The notes under the pieces are model-generated. The model was not told the origin of the DNA. It did no database searches and was given only the letters and a program-made list of their open reading frames with translations. The translations under genes were made by a program, and so were the position numbers. 64,000 bases of DNA from Hippophae tibetana (Eukaryota; Streptophyta; Magnoliopsida; Rosales; Elaeagnaceae). The stretch lies in assembly GCA_037013495.1 (NCBI GenBank), contig CM072812.1, positions 72,857,340-72,921,339 on the forward strand, in the 5' to 3' direction. Of this stretch, positions 11,011 to 21,127 are shown piece after piece (within the stretch, counting starts at the first letter, position 1; each line of letters starts with the position of its first letter).

Positions 11011-12080
11011 AAATGATATTAATAAATTATTTTAACCATATAATAATCTAAATAAATGATATAAATATTATCATATTTTAAAATTTAAATTTAATAAATA
11101 ATTATTAAATTAAAAAAATAAAATTAAACAAAAAATATATATTCAATATTAAACTTAAATCAATAATTAAAAATAATTTATATATATAACAGCCACCAAT
11201 TATATATATATATATATATATATATCCGAAATCCCTGCCACACAAACCACATGTGGCCTGTCATTCGAGAATGCAAGTTGCATCCTTTTAATTTTAATAT
11301 GTGAAATAATATCTTTACATTTAATTTATATATTTTTATTATTAAAAAATATTATATATTATTTTATATTAAATACTATTTAATTAAATATAATTTAAAT
11401 ATATTTAATATTGTATACCATTTAATTGAACAAATTTAATATTATTTTTTTAAAAAATCAATTTTATTTAAAAACAATATCTATTTTTAATATTTAAAAT
11501 TCTTATAATTATTTAATTTAAAATTTTTAATTATTACATTAAGCATAAGAAATATTATTATTATTAATCTCGTAATTTTAAAATAGATACATATTATTTT
11601 TTTTATTTATAAAAATTAGATATTATGATATAAAAATTATGAAACTATAAGTTTTTAAATTTATTATTTTTGATAGATTAAAATTAACTATTTTAATAAT
11701 TATAATATTAACAATATTTTCTTATTACAAGAATAGGTTTGATAGTATATAACATATAACATGATATTAAAATATTTAATAAAAATTATATGATTTTCGA
11801 CCTTTTGCCCATCGTACCTCATTCCCAAGTTGGAATTTTCACACGCCATTAGAAACGAATGTAAACTAATCACACTATACCAACAGAAAAAATTGTGAAT
11901 ATCCTATATTTAAATATTTCAAAATTATAAATAATAATAAATCGCTATATTTTTTTATAGTACATTTAGAGGTATGTCAGTAAATTTTTTTTTTAAATAA
12001 CAATACTAGTTATGCATTATTATTTGAGGTCTAAATTTTAGATATTCTATCAAAATTTCCCAAAAAACTCCACACGCAAA
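11011..12080. other. AT-rich 5' flank of TLP-B
   Basis: No ORF of interest. Contains a (TA)n run at 11203-11225 and a short GC-richer block (11230-11285). A possible TATA box (CTATATTTTTTTATAG) lies at about 11945-11960, 120 bp before the TLP-B start codon. No element ends were recognised. Confidence 0.4.
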
Positions 12081-12761
12081 ATGACGACTTTCGATCCCAA
12101 TAGTCTCTCCATCTCCTTCTTGCTTTGCACTACTATCAGCTTCACATTGACCCAAGCGGCCACATTCAATATCCGAAATGACTGCAGCTTCAGACTCTGG
12201 GCCGTGGCCGATCCTGGAGGTAGTATGCAACTCGACAACGGCGAAACCTGGACCTTCAACACGAACCGAGGCAGCGTCAAAGGACCAGCTAAGATTTGGG
12301 CTCAAACTAACTGCAATTCTAATGGGAATGGAGGGTGTCAAAATTATACACTACCACCTTTTACCCTTGCCGAGTATTCAGTAAACCATCTCAACAACTC
12401 GGATTTCTTCGGTATCTCACTTGTCAAGGGCTTCAATGTTCCTATGGAATTTAGTCCCACATCGGATGGGTGCTCTAAAGAAATCATATGCGTTGGTGAT
12501 ATTAACGAGCAGTGTCCACAAGAGTTGTTAGACCCAGCTGGCTGTAATAATGCTTGTACTGTGTTTGAAAATGATCAGTATTGTTGTAGATCTACGAAGT
12601 GTGAGCCGACGATTTATTCCGAGTTTTTCAAGGGTTTGTGTCCAGATGCTTATAGCAATCCCTTTGATAACGCTACCAGTACTTTTACATGTCCAAATGG
12701 AACTAATTACACGGTTGTTTTTTGTCCAACTAACGACGCTTTCAGTAAGTTATATGATTAA
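12081..12761 (+). CDS. TLP-B: divergent osmotin/P21-type thaumatin-like protein
   Basis: A 226-residue single-exon frame with a signal peptide (residues 1 to about 26, ending TLTQA before ATFNIRNDC). PR-5 landmarks follow in order: TLAEYSVNHLNNSDFFGISL, GFNVPMEFSPTSDGC, INEQCPQEL, GCNNACTVF, YCC, SEFFKGLCPDAYS, STFTCPNGTNY, VVFCP. It is most like P21/osmotin. Odd features: only 14 cysteines, because the CxTGDC...C hairpin that forms one disulfide in thaumatin is deleted (GGCQNYTLPPFTLAEY). Of the REDDD acidic-cleft set, Arg is Gln (WAQTNC) and the two central Asp are Gly and Lys (DFFGISLVKGF); Glu and the last Asp remain. The tail after VVFCP (TNDAFSKLYD) is unusual and its last codons lie in the 39-bp repeat. 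Length is near normal and no stop interrupts it, so it is probably expressed, but with changed binding. Confidence 0.9.
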   Translation: MTTFDPNSLSISFLLCTTISFTLTQAATFNIRNDCSFRLWAVADPGGSMQLDNGETWTFNTNRGSVKGPAKIWAQTNCNSNGNGGCQNYTLPPFTLAEYSVNHLNNSDFFGISLVKGFNVPMEFSPTSDGCSKEIICVGDINEQCPQELLDPAGCNNACTVFENDQYCCRSTKCEPTIYSEFFKGLCPDAYSNPFDNATSTFTCPNGTNYTVVFCPTNDAFSKLYD

Positions 12762-12783
12762 TTACTTATATTATTTTACTTTT
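12745..12783 (+). repeat. 39-bp exact direct repeat, right copy
   Basis: Identical to 4631-4669. It starts with GTAAGT, a perfect 5' splice-site consensus, and covers the final KLYD codons and stop of TLP-B, so the present C terminus may come from this repeat or from read-through into a former intron. Confidence 0.75.
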
Positions 12784-13232
12784 ATTTCTTAACTTTCTCT
12801 ATCTGTCTACACAGAAGTAATAAATAACGGTATATGAATATATTAAAATGATAAAAGAACATACAGAATTTACATAATTTGACAATTTGCCTAGCTCAAT
12901 ACCAAGTAGTAGATATTATTAAACTAAATAAAAAATATACATAATACAGATACAGGTTTTTCATTAATAATATCTCTAAAATGTTTTTCTAAACTTACTA
13001 AGTATTTATTTTCTCTCTTTGAATTTATTTATGCTCTCTCTGGTTTTTGTCTTGTTCTTCAATGCATGAACTCTTTCATATTTATAGATGAAGCAAAACT
13101 TCATTTCCTTAAATTGTATCATATTTTAAGTCTTAAATTAGGCCACTAATTTTCTTAAATCATGTCATATATTAGGCCACTAATTTTTCTAAATTATGCC
13201 ACTGATTTGTTACTTTTGAGCCAATATTCAAC
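12784..13232 (-). repeat. Copia-E LTR, minus strand (left end approximate)
   Basis: On the minus strand the LTR begins TGTTGAATATTGGCTC at 13232, directly after a polypurine tract (AAGGTGTAGATT, 13244-13233). It contains a TATA box (CATCTATAAATATGAAAG, about 13075-13095). The terminal CA end could not be fixed and 12784 is a limit, not a measured border. No second LTR or TSD is visible. Confidence 0.55.
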
Positions 13233-13616
13233 AATCTACACCTTGGCGAAAAAGTTTATAACGTTGCCTCTAAATGTGCCTTAGGCGCTCTAAGCTTGAG
13301 AGATGTTGATCAAGTTCAAGCAGTGTTAAAACTTGATCCCCATAACCACCTTTGTAAGCATATCTGCAGGGTTATTTATAGTTCTGACTTTCTAGAGTAT
13401 AACATTCCCTTCATCGACAATTTCCTGAACAAAATAAAATTGAACATCGATGTGCTTGGTACGACCATGATGAACTTGGTTTTTTATCAAACAAATGGCA
13501 CTCTAGTTGTCGCAAAAAACCTCCACATTTTTTTGAACAAAACCCAAGTACTTGTTCAATCCGAGAAACCATATAATTGGTTAGAGAGTATGCATGCATG
13601 TTGTATATTTTCATGA
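13233..13616 (-). pseudogene. Copia-E RNase H C-terminal remnant
   Basis: The minus strand reads the end of a Copia polyprotein: a CLIKNQVHHGRTKHIDVQF-type block (about 13480-13430), then FVQEIVDEGN, NNPADMLTKVV and HCLNLINIS. This is the usual RNase H terminus upstream of the polypurine tract and LTR. Frame breaks occur near 13450. The rest of the element is missing. Its right edge (about 13620-13678) abuts the TLP-C intron remnant, so its arrival or a linked deletion removed TLP-C exon 1. Confidence 0.7.
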
Positions 13617-13678
13617 ACTAACCAATAATACAAAAAATAGTATTTTTTGTTGTTGTTTTAAGCTTTATAGTGTGACTA

Positions 13679-14563
13679 TTTATATAATTTTCTCTAAATA
13701 TTATTAATGTAAAAATAAAACGTTTAATTTTTAGAAATATTAGTTGTGATTATGTTTTTTAATTTTCCTAAGTAATAGTGTTTAATAAATGTTCATATTG
13801 ATAATTAAATTGTGTGTATTAGTGCTTCAAAAGTTTTTTTCCCCTCTCTTCTTTCTAATTATATAAACAACGCTACATGATAGGGAGTAATGCTTTTAAG
13901 GTCAATATAAAAAACAACTGCCCTTATACCATATGGCCAGCAACCTTAGCTGGTGGCCAAAGAACTCAATTAGAAACCGGCTTTGAGCTCCTTGCCGGAG
14001 CCATGCGAACCCTGGACGCTCCATACTCACCATGGGAAGGTCGGTTTTGGGCAAGAACTGGTTGCACCAACAACGGTGGGAAGTTTTCTTGCACCACTGG
14101 AGACTGTGGTACAGGCCAAGTAACATGTGATGGGAAAAGTGGAGCTACACCAACAACCCTTGTAGAAATATTTGTTGCAGCGAACAAAGGACAAGACTTC
14201 TATGATGTTAGCAACGTTGACGGTTTCACCATTCCAGCTACTGTTGTCCCACGAGGAGGGACCGGAGGCCCATGCAAGAGTTCAATTTGCAAGCCGACCA
14301 ATCTACTTGGTGCTTGTCCAGCAGCACTCCGTTTCAAGGGACCTGGTGGGAAGATTATTGGTTGTAAGAGTGCTTGTGCTGCTTTTGGTGATGATAAGTA
14401 TTGTTGTGCAGGAGCTAATAATAAGCCAGAGACATGTCCAGCAACTGAATACTCCAGGTTCTTTTCACAACAATGTCCTCAAGCTTATAGCTATGCTTAT
14501 GATGATAAGAAGGCCACTTTTACTTGCAATGGTGGTCCCGATTATGATATTACTTTCTGCTAA
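13679..14563 (+). pseudogene. TLP-C: thaumatin-like protein lacking the signal-peptide exon
   Basis: Similarity to TLP-D starts inside its intron (TTTATATAATTTTCTC at about 13680) and continues through the acceptor TAG (13881-13883) into exon 2 (13884-14563), which codes for about 227 residues without a stop. All 16 cysteines are present. The thaumatin signature GKFSCTTGDCGTGQVTC is intact, and cleft residues R (FWARTGC), E (TTLVEIF), D (DFYD) and D (NVDGF) are kept. TLP-D has its exon 1 (signal peptide) 349 bp upstream; here that position is Copia-E sequence and no equivalent exon is found. The ATG at 13877 lies in the former intron and would give a protein without a signal peptide. Probably a 5'-truncated pseudogene with recent loss, since exon 2 is undamaged. 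Confidence 0.8.
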
Positions 14564-15062
14564 GCAAGAGTACTAATTATTCGCTCTTTTATGGAGTGGC
14601 CGGATACTTACTTTCATACGTACAATAATACATGACAAGATTGAATAATGTCAATGCCAACTATTGACACATTTTGTTGTCAATAATTATATGTAATAAT
14701 TCTCTCTCATTAATTTGAGAAGGAAATTAATAAATTATTATTTTGCAATTTTAGTTTCCAGTATTTAAAGTCTTCTTTTTTCGATCATCTACAGGTGTCT
14801 TAATCTTTTATATATCTTATTTAGTGATTTCATATATTTATTTAAAAACTAAATATATCATTAAAACAAAAACTTAAAACAGTATTAAGGTTAAATATTC
14901 TCATTATGTATTTAATATTAATAGGAAAATGCTGTCATGCTAATATTTTTTTTCATTTTTCTATATAATATCATGCCAATATTTTTATTATTAGGGAAAT
15001 GCTTATTTAGTGTTAAAAAAGAATTAAATCTTCAAACAAGTTTAAATGGTCTCGGTGGTAAG

Positions 15063-15067
15063 GATTT
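15063..15067. repeat. Copia-A target-site duplication, left
   Basis: GATTT, paired with GATTC at 20139-20143. The uninterrupted site in unit 3 (GGTGGGGATTCAAATTGG, about 62209-62226) shows that the original target was GATTC and the left copy has changed. Confidence 0.8.
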
Positions 15068-15513
15068 TGTTATATAGCTCATTAGTGAGCAAATTAGAAA
15101 AGTCTTACATTGGTTAGGAATGAAGATGAGTGTTGGATTTGGAGTTATAAACAAAGTCATCTTTCACCATTTGTAAACATTTCAAAATTTGTAAATCTTT
15201 CTCTCTTTTATAAGGGCAATTGATTAACTCAATTTTTTCCAATTAGTTGTAATTTGGAATTCATCCATTTGGAGATAGTGGAAGTGGTCAACGACGCCCG
15301 AGGACTTAGGTAACATTTATACTGAACCTCGTTAAATTTCTGGTGTTATTATTTTTTGCTTTAATATTTCTATTTCAATATATGTTTTAGTTTATTTTAG
15401 CATTATATTTCCAATAGCATTATTTTATCGGGTTAGTTTAAGTTCTATTCATTTAAATCATAAGTGAATAGTAAGTACTTAAAATAGGGAAAATATACTC
15501 GATTTTCCCAACA
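15068..15513 (+). repeat. Copia-A 5' LTR
   Basis: 446 bp, TGTTATATAG...CCCAACA. It holds a TATA-like box (GTTATAAACAAAG) and the promoter of the element. By eye it differs from the 3' LTR at about 33 positions (near 7%). Confidence 0.9.
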
Positions 15514-15515
15514 AT

Positions 15516-15528
15516 TGGTATCAAAGCC
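15516..15528 (+). promoter_or_regulatory. Copia-A primer-binding site
   Basis: TGGTATCAAAGCC, complementary to the 3' end of initiator tRNA-Met with one mismatch (Copia-B has the canonical TGGTATCAGAGCC at 55013-55025). It sits two bases after the LTR. Confidence 0.85.
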
Positions 15529-15611
15529 AAAGGTTTTCTACCTAGGTATTTTTTTTGTATTCCGTTTGTTTGATATTGGAATATAGTTGCTAATTGTTGT
15601 AATTTGAAGAA

Positions 15612-18600
15612 ATGGCGAAAGAAAAATTTCTTTCAAACAAAGACCAATCATCCACGTCAGGCAGAATTATAGTGATGAATGCAAGGTTCGAGGTGGAGAA
15701 GTTTGATGGAACCGGTCATTTCGGCATGTGGCTAGGCAAAGTTCTAGATGTTCTGTTTCAACAAGGTCTAGACATAGCCATTGAAAAAGAGAAACCAGAT
15801 AGAGGAGATGAAGTAGAGTGGAAAAATATCAACCGATTGGCATGTGGTACAATCCGTTCGTGTCTCTCAAGAGAACAAAAGTATATATTCATGAAAAAGA
15901 CATCTACAAGTAAGTTTTGGAAGGCGTTGGAGAATAAGTTCATGAAGAAGAGTGGACATAATCGGCTCTATTTGAAGAAGAAGTTGTTCTGGTTTGAATA
16001 CCTTCTCGGTACTACAATAAACGACCATAGTATTGCTTTTAATCAATTAGTAGTAGATTTGTTAAATATGGATGAAACTTTTAAAGATGAAGATTTAGCC
16101 TTGATGTTGTTAGCCTCCCTTCCTGATGAGTTTGATCATTTTATTACGAGTTTACTCATTAGGAAGGATAAAGTGTCTTTTGAGGAAGTTTGTACTGCTT
16201 TGTATAGTTATGAAATTAGAAAGAAAGATAAAAGAGAAAGCAAGAATGAAGCAGAAGAGGCATTGTCTGTAAGAGGACGTCCACAAACATAACAGAAAGG
16301 AATGAGAGGTAGATCTCTATCAAAAGGAAGACTTGGTAAAGATGAATGTGCCTTTTGTCATGAGAAAGGCCATTGGAAGAAAAACTGAAGCTACAAAAGA
16401 AAGAAAAAGCTATACAATATGATACATGTATAGCTGAAAGCAATTCAAATTTAGATTTTGCATTGGTTGGTTCGTCAACAGCATCTCATCCTAAATTTTG
16501 ATTCATAATATACTTTCCATATGTCTCCTAACAAGGAATGGTTCTTTAACTTTGAAGAACTAGACGGTGGAGTTGTTTTCATGGGTAATGATTATCCATG
16601 CAAATTTTGGGAATCGGTACAATTCGTTTGAAAAATCAAGATGGTTCAACCAGGGTTTGACAGATGTTCATTATGTTCCAGATATGAAGAAGAATCTCAT
16701 TGATGTAGGAGTCTTAGAATCAAAAGGTTTCACTGTGACCATACAAAATGGGGCATTGCAGGTTACTTCTGGAGCACTTGTGGCGATGAAAGGTGTTCAG
16801 AAGAATAATTTGTACTACTATCTTGGTAGTACGATTATTGGGACAATATCAGTAGCAATTTCAGAGGAAGAAAGAGATTTAGAAACTACCAAGTTGTGGC
16901 ATATAGATTTGGGCCATGCTGGTGAAAAAGATTTTCAGATTCTAGTAAAGTAAGGCCTGTTAAAAGGTGCAAGAATTGGTAATTGAAATTTTGTGAGCAT
17001 TGTGTATTGAGGAAGCAAAAAAGAGTAAGCTTGGGCACTGCTCTCCATAATACAAAAGGGCATTTTGGATTACATCTATACTGATGTATGGGGGCCAACA
17101 AGAACTCCATCCATGAGTGGCAAACATTATTATGTCACTTTCGTTGATGACTTCTCCAGAAGAGTTTGGGTGTATCTCATGAAGAAAAAGGATGAAGTGT
17201 TGGGGATTTTTCTCAAGTGGAAGAAGATGATCGAGACTCAAACTGGTAAAAAGATCAAGCGTTTGAGGTCTGATAATGGCACTGAGTACACAAACGATCC
17301 ATTTATGAAAGTTTGTTAAGAAGAAGGGATAGTGAGACACTTCACTATTTGAAAAACACCACAACAAAATGGAGTTGCAGAACGTATGAATCAGACTTTG
17401 CTGGAGAAGGTTCGGTGTATATTTTCAAATGCTAGTTTAGGTAAGCAATATTGGGCTGAGGCTATGACATATGCATGTCATCTCGTCAACCGTCTACCAT
17501 CGTCTGCTCTTGAAGGCAAAACGCCTATGGAGGTATGGTCTGGAAAACCTGCTAGAGATTACGATTTCTTACATGTGTTTGGTTCAATTGCATACTACCA
17601 TGTAATGTAATGAAAGTTGGACCCAAGAACCAAGAAAGCCATTTTTTTGGGGATCCCTTCTGGTTCTAAGGAATATCGACTATGGTGTCTTAAAACGAAA
17701 AAGATAATCTTTAGTAGGAATGTTACCTTTGATGAATCTTCCTTATTGAGAAAGATAACTAAGAAGATTGATGGCACTTTAGAGCAGGTGGAGCAAACTC
17801 TGAAGCAGGTGGAATTTGAAAGCAGAATTGTTAATCCAGTTAGTGAAGATAAGACAGAAGCTGATCCTCTATTGATAGAAGATGAATCAGATGAAAAGGT
17901 TTTAACCCAAGAACCTCCACAGTAACAAGAAGAAACTATAGTTGATAGGCCACGATGATAAAATGTCAAGATGCCTCCTTGATACAAGGATTTTGAAAAC
18001 CTACTTGCTCAGTTTAAGAATATGGTGGCCTGTGCACTTTCAGTTGTGCATGATGATATTCCTTCCATATATAAAGAAGCAATCAGAAGCCTTAAAGTTG
18101 AAAGATGGAAGGAAGCCATGGATGAAGAACTTATGTCCCTTCAAAAGAATAAAACATGGAAGTTGACACAATTACCTAAGGGCAAGAAGGTAATTGGCTA
18201 CAAATGGGTGTATGTAAAGAAAGAGAGATTTCCTAACAAAAATGGTATTCGTTACAAGGCAACGTTGGTGGCTAAGGGCTACGCTTAGAAGGAGGGAATT
18301 GATTATAATGAGGTATTTTCTCCAATTGTAAAACATTCCTTCATTAGAATTTTGTTGGCCTTGGTAGCATAGTTTGATTTGGAACTAGTTCAACTTGATG
18401 TGAAAACCACGTTTTTACACGGTGACTTAGAAGAGGAAATCTATATGTCTCAGCTAGAAGGGTTTAATGTTGCTGGTAAAGAGAATTGGGTTTGTAAGCT
18501 GAACAAATCATTGTATGGATTGAAGCAATCTCCAAGGCAGTGGTACAAACGATTTGACCAGTTTATATTTTAGTAGAAGTACATCAGAAGCACACATGAT

Positions 18601-19616
18601 CACTGTGTGTATTTTTGCAAGCTACAAAATGAGTCTTTTATCTACCTTCTATTATATGTCGATGATATGTTGATTGCATCGAAGAGCCAAGCAGAATTTG
18701 AGAAATTGAAGGCTCAACTAAGTCAGGAGTTCAAGATGAAAGATTTGAGAGAAGCCAAGAAGATTCTCGGTATGGAGATAAGCAGAGACAAGAAGAAAGG
18801 GAAGCTTAGTTTGACCTAGAGTCAATATTTGAAGAGGGTACTACAACGTTTTGGTATGAATGAACAAACAAAACCTGTAAGCACTCTACTAGTTCCTCAA
18901 TTCAAGCTTAGTGCTCAATTATCTCCTAAGAATGATGCAGAGCGAGAATATATAGCAAATGTACCATATGCAAATGCAGTTGGTAGCTTGATGTATGCAA
19001 TGGTGTGTACAAGACCTGACATTTCACATGCGGTTGGTGCTGTAAGCAGGTACATGCATGATCCTGGTAAAGGACATTGGTTGGCTATGAAATGGATTCT
19101 ATAGTATATTATAAATACTGTATATGTTGGTTTAGTATTTCAGTAGGATAATACCGTTGGTTAATGTGCAGTCAGATATTATGATTCCGACTATGCAAGA
19201 GATTTAGATAAGCGTCGGTCAACTACTGGTTATGTGTTTACTCTTGCTAGAGCACCAATTAGTTGGAAGTCTACCTTGTAGTCCATTGTTGCTTTGTCTA
19301 CTACAGAGGCAGAGTATATGGCAGTTACAGAGGCTGTGAAGGAAGCTATTTGGTTACGAGGTTTTCTTGAAGACTTGGGAGTTGGACAAAAACAGATTAA
19401 GGTGTTTTGTGATAGTCAGAGTGCTATTCATTTAGCAAAGAACCAAGTCTACCATACACGTACAAAGCACATTGACATTCGTTATCATTTTTGAAGAAGG
19501 TGGAGTACTAGTTCAGAAGATCAGTACTACAAAGAATCTCGTAGATATGATGACCAAGGTGGTAACATCAATCAAGTTCAAACATTGTCTGGACTTGATT
19601 AACATTCTGTAAATCT
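15612..19616 (+). pseudogene. Copia-A gag-pol (Tnt1/Tork-like), inactivated
   Basis: Domains in order: gag (15612-16292, open for 226 codons, ending at TAA); a CCHC knuckle (about 16350) whose last Cys is lost by a small deletion relative to Copia-B; protease remnant (about 16490); integrase with IYTDVWGP (17065), RSDNGTEY (about 17268) and the Glu in NGVAERMNQ (about 17370); RT with [12 protein letters not shown] (about 18390), YVDDMLIAS (about 18655); RNase H with [10 protein letters not shown] (19294) and KHIDIRYHF (about 19470). A deletion of about 16 bp at 19492 removes the VREII block. More than ten stops or frameshifts are present. Such a polyprotein normally drives copy-and-paste transposition through cytoplasmic particles. 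This copy cannot encode one. Confidence 0.9.
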
Positions 19617-19691
19617 GAATTGACACTGGCATCGCTAATCTAGTGATTGAAGAAATCATTTAAGAATCACTAAGTCACTAAGGTGGAGATT

Positions 19692-20138
19692 TGTTATATA
19701 GCTCCTTAGTGAGCAAATTAGAAAAGTCCCACATTGGTTAGGAATGAAGATGAGTGTTGGATTTGGAGCTATAAATAAAGCCCTCCTTTAACATTTGTAA
19801 ATATCCCAAAATTTGTAAATCTTTCTCTCTTTTGTAAGGGTAATTGATTAGCTCAATTTTGCCCAATTAGTTGTAATTTAGAATTCATCCATTTGGAGAT
19901 AGTGGAAGTGGTCAACGACGCCCGAGGACCTAGGTAACATTTATACTGAACCTCGTTAAATTTTTGGTGTTATTATTTTTCTGCTTTAATATTTCTGTTT
20001 CAATATCTGTTTTAGTTTATTTTAGCATTATATTTCCAATAGCATTATTTTATCGGGTTAGTTTAAGTTTTATTTATTTAAATCATAAGTGAATAGTAAC
20101 TACTTAGAATAGGAAAAATATACCCAATTTTTCGAACA
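19692..20138 (+). repeat. Copia-A 3' LTR
   Basis: 447 bp, TGTTATATAG...TCGAACA, preceded by the polypurine tract AAGGTGGAGATT (19680-19691) and followed by the TSD GATTC. It contains TATAAATAAAG. Confidence 0.9.
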
Positions 20139-20920
20139 GATTCAAATTGGTATATCAGGAAAAAAAATGACCTAATAGTGTGCAACCCAAAAACATGCAT
20201 CCCAATTGAAGAACTATGGATTCAGAATTTCAAATCATGGTAGATTTGTGAGTAATTGTATTATTTAAAAAAAAAGGTGAAAAGTAAAATGTCTAGGTGT
20301 TTTAGTCCACTACAAACACACAAGTTACGTGGATTCTTTATATTTAGTGAATTATTTGTGTTTAAGAGAAAGGTTTTAAGGTATGTCCTATGAAAGTAGC
20401 TTAAACATATTTTACTTTATTAGTTCTTCAGTGGTTTTGACGTAATTGCTTCTATTTACACAAACAGCTAGAGTTAATAGTGACAGTAAAGTAGAGCCAA
20501 AAAGTATCAAATTAAAATTTACTTGTATTTGCTTTGCTACGAAATCTAGCAAACCAAGTGGGTGAATAAACAAAGCTCCCATTGTTGATTTTTGTCAATG
20601 CGTAAAAGAATGTGTACATCGTAAAATGACAATTCTCTTGAAAATATGTCGGGCTACCAACTTTAATATATATATTATCATAAAAAAAATTCATTGACAG
20701 AGTAAACATGGGATATATATATGTTAGAATAAAATAATTTTTACATTCATGTATATCACCGAAAATCAAAGATAAATATGCTGAACATACCTATATTCAT
20801 ATACATTGATTAATTCTATAATTAAGTAGTTAGTCTTCAATGTCAACATCTTTTTCTTAGAGAACTTTTTAGCTTTTTTTCTAATGATGATAAGATATGA
20901 GATTAAAATAATAAAATACG
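20139..20920. other. TLP-C 3' flank beyond Copia-A
   Basis: Continuation of the duplicated flank. 20139-20540 matches 62215-62650, and 20690-20880 matches 1480-1700. No gene seen; the minus-strand open stretch at 20512-20769 has no family resemblance and is not conserved as a frame in the other units. Confidence 0.6.
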
Positions 20921-21127
20921 TGTTATCTGAGTGTATATCTATTTTAGCTCATTATTAAAATAGATATTAAGTCTCTACACATTAAAGATTCACACTTTAT
21001 TAGATATATTAAAACTCAACTTACTTAAACCTTAACATATCACTTTTAAATAGACTTAACTTTATATGAAAAAATGTAATACAATATTATTCAAATATAA
21101 GCCCAATGTTGGATTATGGATCCAATA
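20921..21127 (-). repeat. Copia-D LTR (copy in unit 2)
   Basis: 207 bp, same ends and length as 1744-1950. On the minus strand it follows the polypurine tract at 21128-21140. Confidence 0.65.

Larger units (their letters stand above)
15068..20138 (+). mobile_element. Copia-A, full-length Ty1/Copia retrotransposon
   Basis: 5071 bp with two LTRs, PBS, gag-pol, polypurine tract and a 5-bp TSD. Sister of Copia-B (54575-59650), with closely similar LTRs and coding region. It inserted into the 3' flank of TLP-C after the unit was duplicated, because unit 3 retains the empty site. Confidence 0.93.

Noticed and set aside
12006-12341. Minus-strand 111-codon open frame over TLP-B
   Set aside because: Shadow of the TLP-B coding strand; no family likeness.
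13877-13883. ATG 13877 as the true start of TLP-C
   Set aside because: In TLP-D the homologous ATG lies in the intron just before the acceptor AG; the protein would lack a signal peptide.
13902-14187. Minus-strand open frames over TLP-C (and 61048-61336 over TLP-D)
   Set aside because: The same antisense frames appear in both paralogues because the sense codons are conserved.
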